Shown piece after piece: positions 45,399 through 55,670 of a DNA stretch of 64,000 nt. This DNA comes from Leptospira stimsonii (GTDB taxonomy: Bacteria; Spirochaetota; Leptospiria; Leptospirales; Leptospiraceae). The DNA is taken from assembly GCF_003545885.1 (NCBI RefSeq), contig NZ_QHCT01000007.1:136126-200125 (forward strand). The letters are read 5' to 3'. The translations under genes were made by a program, and so were the position numbers. The stretch's first letter is position 1, and each line of letters begins with the position of its first letter. The notes under the pieces are model-generated. The model searched no databases and was not told the DNA's origin. It was given only the letters and a program-made list of their open reading frames with translations.

Positions 45399-46011
45399 TA
45401 AAAAAGGAATATATCTTTTTCTTGGATTTTTTTAAGTAAAAAATACAATCGGGAGAATGGATCAAGCGGAAGCGATTCTAATCCCGTTTGTTTCCACACC
45501 TCAAAAAACTTTTTTCTTAGAGTTTGAATTCAAATGACATTTCGACTTTATTCTTTTGTATCGTTTCCGATCCGTCCTGAAATGAAGGACCAATTTCTCT
45601 CCCTCTTTACCGAGATTTTATTTTGAGAATACCTAAAGGAAGAAAACATTTTCGCATCAGACCGAATCCAAGCCGTCCGAGTATGCTTCCCGGATACGAG
45701 GATTTCGTATTTCGTTTTCTCAATCAGGGAGAATCCGAATCTTTCCATTTTCGACCCGGAACGTTCCTGAGAGTTGAATTCCGTCCAAATCGATTCTCTA
45801 TCCCTTAAGTCTCGTTTTTCTACGACGCGGGCCGTAAAGGAAATGGGGAAAAAATCGATTAAAATCGATGAACCGTTCTAAATAAAATAATATTTCTGCG
45901 TTTTCCGGCTCGCATCCTTAGGATTTGATTCGTCTTTATGAATAATCTGTGATAGAAACGTTCTACATTCTAAAAGTATAATAAAATTATATTGTCCGTA
46001 GGAGTCCAAAG
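45399..46011. other. Gene-free region
   Basis: About 610 bp with no supported gene. It includes a short open frame (45623-45808) with no ribosome site or recognisable domain, and AT-rich sequence before the next start, which has its own strong AGGAG. Confidence 0.45.
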
Positions 46012-47289
46012 TTGAAGAACGAAGCAACGATTGAAATTTTTCCAAGAGTAATGATTCTCGAAGACGACGATCTCCTTCGAAATACGATGATTCACATGTC
46101 CAAAAAGATCGGTGTGGAATATTGCGAGGCCAAAGACGGAAAACAAGCTCTCTCGAAGGTGGAAGAATTTAAACCGGATGTTTTTTTCGTGGATCTGGAA
46201 ATGCCGGTAATGGACGGGAAAGAATTTATTTCAAAGATGAAGGAGAATTCTCCTGAATCTCTATTTGTCGTTATGACCGCGCACGCGGAACCGCATACGA
46301 TCATCGAAACGATGAATCTCGGCGTTTTTGATTACATCCTAAAGCCGATCGACGCGACACATTACAAAGATCTACTAAAGCAGGTTTCGGAAGAACTCAA
46401 AAGAAGAAGGGTCATTCAACTTTTCGAAGAAGAATCGAACATTCGTTTAAAAGAGCAATTGGGTTGGGTTTCGTATAAGCGTTCAAGGGTCACCGATTTG
46501 GATTCCATGATCGAACTTTCGAGAACGACCCTCAATAACATCAAATACGCGCTCTTGAGCGGCGGTGGAATCGGGACTCTCATCAGTTTGGTAAAAATGA
46601 TCAAGTCCTCTGCCAACAAAGTAGATTCGAATTACGTAATATCCTCCGATTTGGTCGATATGCTCTACGAGAGTAGCGATTACATCGAAAAAAACATCAA
46701 TCGTCTCGAGGAAAGTTTAACCTTGTTACATAGGGAAGTAGCGCCTCATTTGAAAAGAGTGACGGTCTCCCATTTGATCGAAAAACTCACCGAACACTTT
46801 CAAACATTTTCATTGAATGAGAAGGAATATTTGGAAACGAAGGGACTTACCTTTCGAATGCCGAATGTAAATCACAATCATTATCAGGATTCCGTAATGA
46901 TCGATCTTGATTCCTTTCTTATGATTTTTTACGAACTCTTAGTCAATGCGTTGAAGTATTCTGATAAAAACGGGGAAGTAGACGTTTATTTTTCTTCCAA
47001 GTCCGGTTTGTTCAATCTCTATGTAAAAAATAATTTCGATTCTAATTACCTTTCCGGAATTTCCGCCGAACAAGAGTCGCTCGTGAAACAACCTTTTTAC
47101 CGTTTGGCGAAATTCTTAGATGAGAGCGTAAAGACGGAAGGAGTTTTTTCCGGATTGGGTCTTACTCTCGTTGATATCATCGCAAGAAAACACGGAGGTA
47201 GTTTCGGAATCAAAAACGTTACAGATCACACGATTTCCGATAAACCGGAAACCGTGGTTCTGGCGGCGATCACTTTGCCTGTTTGTTGA
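46012..47289 (+). CDS. Receiver-ATPase hybrid regulator
   Basis: 425 residues. An N-terminal receiver domain (residues about 12-130) has the acidic pair (LEDDD), phospho-acceptor Asp in FFVDLEMPVMDG, Thr in VMTAHAE and Lys in LKPID. A helical linker (about 135-275) follows, then a histidine-kinase-type ATPase domain with N box (MIFYELLVNALKYSDKNG) and G2-like box (FSGLGLTLVDIIARKHGG). The linker lacks a recognisable H box, so autophosphorylation in the usual way is doubtful. The start is TTG at 46012 with AGGAG 7 nt upstream. No signal or membrane helix; cytoplasmic. Partner unknown. Confidence 0.88.
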   Translation: MKNEATIEIFPRVMILEDDDLLRNTMIHMSKKIGVEYCEAKDGKQALSKVEEFKPDVFFVDLEMPVMDGKEFISKMKENSPESLFVVMTAHAEPHTIIETMNLGVFDYILKPIDATHYKDLLKQVSEELKRRRVIQLFEEESNIRLKEQLGWVSYKRSRVTDLDSMIELSRTTLNNIKYALLSGGGIGTLISLVKMIKSSANKVDSNYVISSDLVDMLYESSDYIEKNINRLEESLTLLHREVAPHLKRVTVSHLIEKLTEHFQTFSLNEKEYLETKGLTFRMPNVNHNHYQDSVMIDLDSFLMIFYELLVNALKYSDKNGEVDVYFSSKSGLFNLYVKNNFDSNYLSGISAEQESLVKQPFYRLAKFLDESVKTEGVFSGLGLTLVDIIARKHGGSFGIKNVTDHTISDKPETVVLAAITLPVC

Positions 47290-47291
47290 AG

Positions 47292-47323
47292 ACCTTCGAG
47301 AATTCTTTCCAAGTCCCGAAGGT
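47292..47323. terminator. Inverted repeat between convergent genes
   Basis: ACCTTCG and CGAAGGT arms flank an 18-base spacer between the stop at 47289 and the pepA end at 47330, followed by a T-rich stretch (TTCTTCTTATTTTTTC). Possible bidirectional terminator. Confidence 0.4.
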
Positions 47324-47329
47324 TTCTTC

Positions 47330-49293
<1,964 letters not shown>

Positions 49294-50343
49294 GGAATAC
49301 CTCTTTGAATGAGATTAAAGAATTCTTTCTCTTTTAGATGTCAGTCTTTTTTGGGAGTTCTAAAAAAAGAATGAATTTCTGAAACAAAAAAGTGGACGGA
49401 ACTTCGACCCTTGGGCGGAAATTTGAGTTCTTTCGGAAGGTTCCAAAGACGAAAGAAAGAATTGAAAGGTCTTTGCTAAAACGGAAGAACGCTGGATCGA
49501 AGTTTTTTGCTTCCGAAAACCCTTCCTTTATCTTCTAAGGAATTGAGGAAAAAAGAAGAATGAATCCGCCAAGATGGAATCGATTCCGATCCATCTGAAA
49601 AAAGAGAATTTGAAAAGAATAATCCTAAAGGAAAGACGAGTTTTCCCCATTCGGAAAGAATCAGCCGTACCCACACAAATTCATTTCACCTCCATCCGAG
49701 ACCGGATTGGAGAAGTCATACAATGAACTTCAGGAAAATCTTGGAAAAGAATTTTCTTGGAAAGATTACCAGAAGTAGATTCTCGAAAAAACTGTAGTGG
49801 ATGGAATTTTATAATTCGTTGGCTGTTCGGAAAATTCTTAGATCCTTTTCCCAAACAAGAGAAATGAATTCCGTCTTTACGATTCTTTACTGACAAGAGC
49901 AGTCAAGAGGTTCGGTTTCTTTTTGGGAATTTCGAAACGCTTGCCGGAGAATTCAGAGAGGTTTTTATACGAAGCTCGCCTAAACGCAGATGCGAGCTTG
50001 GCTGTTCACGATGAAGTGCAATTATACGAAGTTCGCCTAAACGCAGATGCGAGCTTGACTGTTCACGATGAGGTGCAATGATACGAAGTTCGCCTAAACG
50101 CGGACACGAGCTTGCTCCTCACAATGACCTGCAATTATACGAAGTGTGCCTAAACATGGACGCGAGCATGACCTTACTATGATCGGCATGTATGCTTCAA
50201 TGGCAAAAATTCAGATTTCGATAATCACAAAGTATTTCCGAAAGGGGAAAGTGGGATCATTGATTTTACTTTTCATAAGAGTAATTTTGCTCAATTAAAA
50301 GAAGAATTGACAATGCATATAAATCTAATACTTTATGCATATA
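49294..50343. other. Gene-free region with half of an accessory island
   Basis: The first 650 bp hold no supported gene, only a GGACGGAACTTC motif at 49394-49405. From 49967 a four-copy 57-bp repeat array begins, then AT-rich DNA leads to vapB. Confidence 0.5.
49967..50194 (+). repeat. Four-copy 57-bp tandem array, left of vapBC
   Basis: Units beginning TACGAAG at 49968, 50025, 50082 and 50138 (spacings 57, 57, 56). Each reads TACGAAGTTCGCCTAAAC, then a GCGGATGCGAGCTTG part, then TTCACAATGA..TGCAAT. CGAAGTTCG is itself palindromic. No variable spacers, so not a CRISPR. Same orientation and unit order as the array at 51109-51300. Confidence 0.92.
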
Positions 50344-50344
50344 A
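50313..50344 (+). promoter_or_regulatory. vapBC promoter/operator candidate
   Basis: ATGCATATAA occurs twice, at 50313-50322 and 50335-50344, 22 bp apart (two helical turns), each centred on the palindrome ATGCAT. A TTGACA box lies at 50307-50312. VapB proteins bind repeated palindromes over their own promoter, so this fits autoregulation. The second repeat overlaps the ATG at 50335, favouring the ATG at 50344 as the start. Confidence 0.5.
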
Positions 50345-50535
50345 TGAGAACAACAGTTGACATTCCCGAAGAATTGTTTATAGAGGCGATGAGATTGACT
50401 CATCTGAAGACGAAGACGGATGTAATTAAAGAAGGACTTACTTCCTTAATCAGAAGAGAAAAATTGAAAGATCTGAAAAGGTACAAAGGATCGGTTAATA
50501 TCGGAATTAATTTAGATGATTTGCGGAAAAGATGA
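50344..50535 (+). CDS. vapB: VapB-type antitoxin
   Basis: 63 residues: MRTTVDIPEELFIEAMRLTHLKTKTDVIKEGLTSLIRREKLKDL is a ribbon-helix-helix DNA-binding domain of the VapB family (type II, PF09957-like), and the tail (YKGSVNIGINLDDLRKR) is the toxin-binding part. It neutralises VapC and represses the operon. ATG at 50335 is a possible longer start. Its stop overlaps vapC by 4 bp. The pair is visibly richer in A+T than its neighbours. Confidence 0.93.
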   Translation: MRTTVDIPEELFIEAMRLTHLKTKTDVIKEGLTSLIRREKLKDLKRYKGSVNIGINLDDLRKR

Positions 50536-50918
50536 GTCGCATAATATTAGATTCTTCGGTTTGGATCGAGTATCTAGGGAACAGTAATTCTTCAATTGCC
50601 GCGAAGGTTGACGAATTAATTGATGCCGAGAATGTTTATACCAACGATTTAATTTTATCGGAATTAGTTCCCTTTCTTAAGATACGAAAGCAATCAAAGA
50701 TCATTTCTTCCTTGGAAGCCATAGAAAGATTTTCATTGAAAATCGACTGGAATCAAATCATTGAGTATCAAGTATCGAATCTAAAAAATGGGATAAATAA
50801 AGTTGGCATTCCAGACTTAATCATTGCTCAGAATGTGGTTCAGAATAAAGCGATACTTTTTACTCTGGATAAACATTTTAAACTAATGAGCAAGAACATA
50901 AAGCTGAAAATCTATTGA
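50532..50918 (+). CDS. vapC: VapC-type PIN-domain ribonuclease toxin
   Basis: 128 residues, complete PIN domain with the four acidic metal ligands in place: Asp7 (LDSSVW), Glu44 (ILSEL), Asp95 (GIPDLIIA) and Asp113 (TLDKHF). VapC toxins cut tRNA or rRNA when freed. Start by ATGA overlap with vapB. Nothing suggests inactivation. Confidence 0.94.
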   Translation: MSRIILDSSVWIEYLGNSNSSIAAKVDELIDAENVYTNDLILSELVPFLKIRKQSKIISSLEAIERFSLKIDWNQIIEYQVSNLKNGINKVGIPDLIIAQNVVQNKAILFTLDKHFKLMSKNIKLKIY

Positions 50919-51466
50919 TTTAACGACTACGCATAACATCGACTTGTACTTCCTTTCCCGGCTTACTGTCCGCGTTCTTACTTCAGCCTTCGACACTTTG
51001 CCTAGCGGCTACGTTTTGCGATCGGAAGCAAAGGCGTTGCAGAGCAATCACCATTCACATTTTGCGCTACCGCGATCGGAAACATAATGGCGAGAAATCT
51101 TTTTCGTTATGCGAAGTTCGCCTAAACGCGGACGCAAGTTTGACTTTTCAAAATGACATGCAATTATACGAAGTTCGCCTAAGCACGAATGCGAGCCGGA
51201 CTTTTCATGGTGAAGTGCAATTCTACGAAGTTCGCCTAAACACGGACACGAGCTTGCTCTTCACAATGACATGCAATTCTACGAAGTGCGCCTAAACACA
51301 AAGAATAGTCATCACCGTTCCCGTCTTGGCCGAAGGTTTCCTTAAGGGGTCAAACAAAAGAAAAATCAGCGTTTTTCATTGAGAAGGGCATGCATCCGCG
51401 TTGGGCCGGGAAAGAAAATTTACGTTTTTCACTTGCGAAAAATAAAAAAAGCCCGATTCTTAGAAT
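50919..51466. other. Gene-free region with the right repeat array
   Basis: About 190 bp of unremarkable sequence, then the second 57-bp repeat array (51109-51300) and about 160 bp before the next gene. No gene supported. Confidence 0.5.
51109..51300 (+). repeat. Four-copy 57-bp tandem array, right of vapBC
   Basis: Units at 51110, 51167, 51224 and 51280 (spacings 57, 57, 56), the last one truncated after about 20 bp. Third unit shares GACACGAGCTTGCTC and the shorter 56-bp length with the third unit of the left array, and the fourth shares GAAGTG(T/C)GCC, so the arrays are paralogous as wholes, 1142 bp apart. Confidence 0.92.
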
Positions 51467-51865
<399 letters not shown>

Positions 51866-51879
51866 TAAAGCAAACCTTT

Positions 51880-52740
51880 CTATTTTTCAAACATTCTCAC
51901 GAATTCGTTTAACGAATTTCCCGATTTTAATTCACGATTCCTAATAAAGATGGTTCTAATTTTACGAAGCTTCGAAGAGAGGGGAAGTATTGTAACGAAT
52001 TTCTTCTGCCTTCTTTCATTGAGATAAGATTCCGGTAAAAGAGAAATTCCCATTCCGGAAATTACACAAGAAAGAATCGCGTCTAAGGAATCGAACTCGA
52101 TTCTTTTTCCCGGCGGAAGGGATTGTTCTTGGATCCACTGATCCAATCGATTTCGAAACGTACATCCCGACTTAAAAGTTAGGATCGAAAGTTGTCTCCA
52201 AGAGGAAACAATTTCATTTCGTTTCATCGTATTCGGTGCTACGATTACAAGATTCTCTTGAAAGGCGGGCGTTTCTAAGAATTGCGAATGGGGGAAACCT
52301 TCGTAGACGAAGGCTCCGTCCAATTGATTTTCTAAGACCGCTCTCACCAAGTCTTCCGTATTACCTTGTCTCAAAGAAAGTCGAACGTTAGGGAATTTTA
52401 AATGGTATTTGGAAAGAATCGAAGGAAGTCTTACCGAAGCCGTCGTTTGTCCCGAGCCTATCTCCAAGGGCCCTTCCGGAGTTCCGGACTCGGAAAGTGC
52501 TCTTTCTGCTTCTTCCGTAAGAGCCAGAATTCTTTCACTATAGTCATAAAGAATTTTTCCCTTCGCAGTTAAAGATGCGCCGTTTTTCGATCTCAGAAAT
52601 AAACTCGTCTTGAGTTCTTTTTCCAAAACTTGAATCCGCGCGGTGACGTTTGATTGCACGAAGTGGAGTTTTTCGGCCGCTCGCGTAAAACTGCCTTCTC
52701 TTACCACTTCTCTAAAGATTCTTAACGAAGGAATATCCAT
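51880..52740 (-). CDS. LysR-family transcriptional regulator
   Basis: 286 residues. N-terminal winged helix-turn-helix (LRIFREVVREGSFTRAAEKLHFVQSNVTARIQVLEKELKTSLFLR) and a two-lobed effector domain (LEIGSGQTTASVRLPSILSKYHLKFPNVRLSLRQGNTEDLV). Divergent from the isochorismatase-like lipoprotein gene, its likely target; a T-N11-A palindrome lies between them. Confidence 0.93.
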   Translation of the reverse strand: MDIPSLRIFREVVREGSFTRAAEKLHFVQSNVTARIQVLEKELKTSLFLRSKNGASLTAKGKILYDYSERILALTEEAERALSESGTPEGPLEIGSGQTTASVRLPSILSKYHLKFPNVRLSLRQGNTEDLVRAVLENQLDGAFVYEGFPHSQFLETPAFQENLVIVAPNTMKRNEIVSSWRQLSILTFKSGCTFRNRLDQWIQEQSLPPGKRIEFDSLDAILSCVISGMGISLLPESYLNERRQKKFVTILPLSSKLRKIRTIFIRNRELKSGNSLNEFVRMFEK

Positions 52741-52778
52741 TTTAAATTCTCCAAAGTCGAAAATACAAATCGAAATCC

Positions 52779-52793
52779 ATCACTTAAAGTGAT
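52779..52793. promoter_or_regulatory. LysR-type operator candidate
   Basis: ATCACTTAAAGTGAT is a perfect 15-base palindrome with the T-N11-A form typical of LysR sites, 39 bp upstream of the regulator start and 98 bp upstream of the divergent gene. Confidence 0.65.
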
Positions 52794-52890
52794 TTGATAG
52801 ATTAGAAAATATCATTATTATAAATACTAATATTTGATGTAGAATTTAGGCGGGAGCGCAGGTTTGTCCAAGAATTTTTAAGAGGAATTT

Positions 52891-53556
52891 ATGAAAAAAT
52901 ATGTAAAAACGCAAATCGCCTTTTTTCTTCTTCTCGTCTGGAATTGTTCTCCGCAGACGAACCTAAGAGTGAGCGCACCACCTGCATCGGTTACAACCGC
53001 TCTATTGATTTTGGATGTTCAGATGGATTTCTTTCCGGGCGGAAAATTTGAGTTGGATGGGGCGAGCAAAGCCGCTTCCAAAGGGGAAAACGTCCTCCAT
53101 TACTTTCGGGAAAAAAAACTTCCGGTCTTTCATATTCAGCACGTATCGACAAGAAAAGGGGCGACTTTCTTTTTTCCCGGTACTCCCGGAGTAGAATTTC
53201 ATTCCAGTCATACTCCGATCGCAGGAGAAAGCGTGATCGTAAAACATACGGTAAATCCGTTTCTGAATACGAATCTTTTGAAAGAATTACAGGAGAAAAA
53301 TGTGAGACGTCTGGTGATCTTCGGAATGATGACTCACATGGTCGTAGATTCAACGGTCCGGGCCGCCTTCGACCTCGGATACAAGGATATCGTGGTCATT
53401 TCGGATGCGTCCGCAACCCGGGCCTTAAAATTTGAATCAAATTCTATCCCTGCCGAACAAATACACGGAGCTTTTTTATCAGCACTAGGTTATATCTTTG
53501 CAAAGATTTCGACAGCCTCTGAATTCTTAAAAGAGGAAGCGGATCGGAACCAGTAG
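52891..53556 (+). CDS. Isochorismatase-fold lipoprotein lacking the catalytic Cys
   Basis: 221 residues. A signal (TQIAFFLLLVWNC) ends in a probable lipidated Cys19. The domain that follows is of the cysteine-hydrolase (isochorismatase/nicotinamidase) family: Asp42 in LILDVQMDFF and Lys118 in VIVKHTVNPF match two of the triad. The third position, normally Cys in MMTHMCVD, is Val151 (GMMTHMVVDSTVRAAFDLGY). It is therefore probably not a classical hydrolase; isochorismatase itself also works without this Cys. Export of such a domain is unusual. AGAGGAA precedes the ATG. Divergent from LysR. Confidence 0.85.
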   Translation: MKKYVKTQIAFFLLLVWNCSPQTNLRVSAPPASVTTALLILDVQMDFFPGGKFELDGASKAASKGENVLHYFREKKLPVFHIQHVSTRKGATFFFPGTPGVEFHSSHTPIAGESVIVKHTVNPFLNTNLLKELQEKNVRRLVIFGMMTHMVVDSTVRAAFDLGYKDIVVISDASATRALKFESNSIPAEQIHGAFLSALGYIFAKISTASEFLKEEADRNQ

Positions 53557-54145
53557 AAATAGTTTTATTCTAAATCCTACTAGCAATGTTTTCAATAGTC
53601 GGTTTATTATTTTAAACCGACTGTGACGTATTGTATTTTTATAATGAATTTTCCCTTGAATCAAATTGGAATCATTATTTTAGAATCTACTTTCTTGATT
53701 GATCAATTCGAATTCCGTATTTTCTTTCGAACTCTGTCGTTTTATATCACTGCTTCTCCTCTTTGTGATTGGGCTCCAAATCTAGAAATAGCATATCAGG
53801 TTCACGGCGATAGACTCTGATTCTCTCGCCATCAGTGCATTTCCAAAGATCGAAATCCTATTCTCAGAAGGTTCCGGTTACGGGTATCCGTTCGGGAAGC
53901 CGATCGCTGATAAACCGTTGTAGACTCTACAAACGCATAGGCTGAAAAACAAAATCCCGCAAAGGATTGGAACAGGGGATCACCGCATAATTAAAAAAGT
54001 AATGCATTTTTAGATTCTTTCAATCGGATAATCGTCAACTTCTCAAGGCGAGGAGTCGGTCATTCTACTAACTTTGGAATAACCTAACAAAGATTTTGTT
54101 AGAAATTATTTTACAGAGAAACGAGTCCATGTTTTTTTTGGTAGA
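53557..54145. other. Gene-free region
   Basis: About 590 bp. It holds a terminator hairpin at 53597-53622 and a short frame at about 53760-53820 reading LEIAYQVHGD, which recalls an alpha/beta-hydrolase start but breaks off at once. No gene supported. Confidence 0.5.
53597..53622 (+). terminator. Hairpin after the isochorismatase-like gene
   Basis: AGTCGGTTTA and TAAACCGACT form a perfect 10-bp stem with a TTATTT loop, 40 bp past the stop; a T-rich tail comes some 15 bp later. Confidence 0.6.
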
Positions 54146-54799
54146 ATGGTTCAAACCAGGAAATATTCCGTTTTTCTCATCGACGATCATCCAGTTGTCC
54201 GCTCTGGATTACAGGCTGTGATTGAAGCCGACCCGGATTTCATATTTGCCGGTTCTGCAAGTTCGCTGAGGGAAGGAATTCGTAAAATGGGTTTTTCCAG
54301 GACCGACCTTTTGATAAGCGACGTAGCATTGCAGGACGAGAACGGAATTCAAGAAATGGAAGCGATCCGATCGAAATTTCCCGAGCTTAAAATCGTCTTT
54401 TTGACGATGCACAGAGATTGGTCCTATCTTCAAAAGGCGTTCGCATTAGGAGCGGACGGTTATCTTCTAAAGAGCGAATCGACTCATTCCATCATCGACG
54501 CATTAAAAACCGTTTTGACGGGAGGAAAAGTTTTTCCTGAGGCGGTCAAAAATTTCAGACCGGAGACTGAAATTCAGGAAGAACACAGTAATATTGTTAA
54601 ACGACTTACGAAACGGGAGCGCGAAATTCTCAATCTTTTAGCGGACGGAAAGATGAATCGAGAAATCGCCGACGAATTGGAGTTAAGCGTTCGAACGGTT
54701 GAGACTCATAGGGCATCTATTTTTAAAAAATTGGACACGGAGAATATCATAGAACTTGGAAAAATTTTGATCCAACTTAAGTCCTCCGGTTTGATTTAA
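54146..54799 (+). CDS. NarL/FixJ-type response regulator
   Basis: 217 residues. Receiver domain with acidic pair (IDDHPVVRSG), phospho-acceptor Asp in LLISDVALQDENG, Thr (VFLTMHRD) and Lys (YLLKSEST). C-terminal LuxR helix-turn-helix: LTKREREILNLLADGKMNREIADELELSVRTVETHRASIFKKL. No kinase is adjacent on the same strand, but a 7TM-DISM kinase is encoded about 900 bp further on, in convergent orientation, and may be its partner. No clear ribosome site before the ATG. Confidence 0.93.
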   Translation: MVQTRKYSVFLIDDHPVVRSGLQAVIEADPDFIFAGSASSLREGIRKMGFSRTDLLISDVALQDENGIQEMEAIRSKFPELKIVFLTMHRDWSYLQKAFALGADGYLLKSESTHSIIDALKTVLTGGKVFPEAVKNFRPETEIQEEHSNIVKRLTKREREILNLLADGKMNREIADELELSVRTVETHRASIFKKLDTENIIELGKILIQLKSSGLI

Positions 54800-54972
54800 T
54801 TCATTTCATTACTTGAATTTTTTTACCAAAAAAAATTTTCCCATTTTCCCTAAGAACTACGGATAGATTCTTTTTTTCTAAGTAGTTCCCGAAGTTTCAT
54901 CAATGTCTTCTCTGTGATAATCTGCTCTCAGGAATCCTGATTCGATTCTCAAACATATTCGGAGTCACAAAG

Positions 54973-55611
54973 ATGAATAAAATTATAGTAAGCATGAGCT
55001 TGGCGTTGTTTCTATTTGTTACAGGCGCTTGCAAGAAAGATAAATCGGATGATACCGGTCTTTTAACGGGATTGATTGTACTCGCCGGTGGAAATTGTTT
55101 CAGTCTTCCTCAACAAGTAATCGTAAAAGACGGAAACGGTGCACAAACGACAACATACAATTGCACGGTAGCCGGTAAGGTTTATACCTGCTCCCCTGTC
55201 GGCGGCGGTAACTCTGTCATAAGGACCTATTCTTCTTCGAGCGCAGGTAAACTTGGAGTAGTGGATCCTCCACCGTTATCAAATTTGCATGCGCAAAAAG
55301 GATTAACAAGTCGCGTAGAAGGCGGAACAACCAATACGTTTACATATAACTCTTCCAATCAACTTACTGCAGTCGCTTCACCTGCGATAGTAACTTATTC
55401 CAACTATGACGCAAATGGATTTCCAAAATCGAATTCCTCCGGGCAAAACTTGGTCTATACCTACGCGGCCGGTGCTACCATTCCAACCACATCGGCGGAT
55501 GGAGCGTTTACTTATACATATGATTCTAAAGGTTGGGGAACAAAGGTAGATTTTGGTTTTGGAAATCCCACTACCGCGGAAAACATCGGCTCGGTTTCCA
55601 TTTGCGAGTAG
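54973..55611 (+). CDS. Lipoprotein with YD-like repeats
   Basis: 212 residues. Signal SMSLALFLFVTGAC with lipobox Cys at about 20, then a Ser/Thr/Gly-rich beta protein. The motifs TFTYNSSNQLTAV, SNYDANGFPKS and FTYTYDSKGWGT resemble degenerate RHS/YD repeats. Probably a surface or outer-membrane lipoprotein of unknown role; such proteins are frequent in Leptospira. It stands alone between a response regulator and a convergent kinase. Confidence 0.82.
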   Translation: MNKIIVSMSLALFLFVTGACKKDKSDDTGLLTGLIVLAGGNCFSLPQQVIVKDGNGAQTTTYNCTVAGKVYTCSPVGGGNSVIRTYSSSSAGKLGVVDPPPLSNLHAQKGLTSRVEGGTTNTFTYNSSNQLTAVASPAIVTYSNYDANGFPKSNSSGQNLVYTYAAGATIPTTSADGAFTYTYDSKGWGTKVDFGFGNPTTAENIGSVSICE

Positions 55612-55632
55612 TTTAATAGTATTGCATATAGA

Positions 55633-55660
55633 ATTCGTTTATACTTATTGATAAGCGAAT
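55633..55660. terminator. Inverted repeat between convergent genes
   Basis: ATTCGTTTAT and ATAAGCGAAT form a 10-bp stem (one G-T pair) around an 8-base loop, between the lipoprotein stop (55611) and the kinase end (55671). Probable bidirectional terminator. Confidence 0.5.
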
Positions 55661-55670
55661 GAGTTATTTG

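Noticed and set aside
45623..45808. 61-codon open frame in the 45.4-46.0 kb gap
   Set aside because: No ribosome site, no domain, biased toward Arg/Phe/Pro as expected from random sequence.
49967..51300. CRISPR array
   Set aside because: The repeats are 56-57 bp with no unique spacers, only four units per array, and no cas genes are present.
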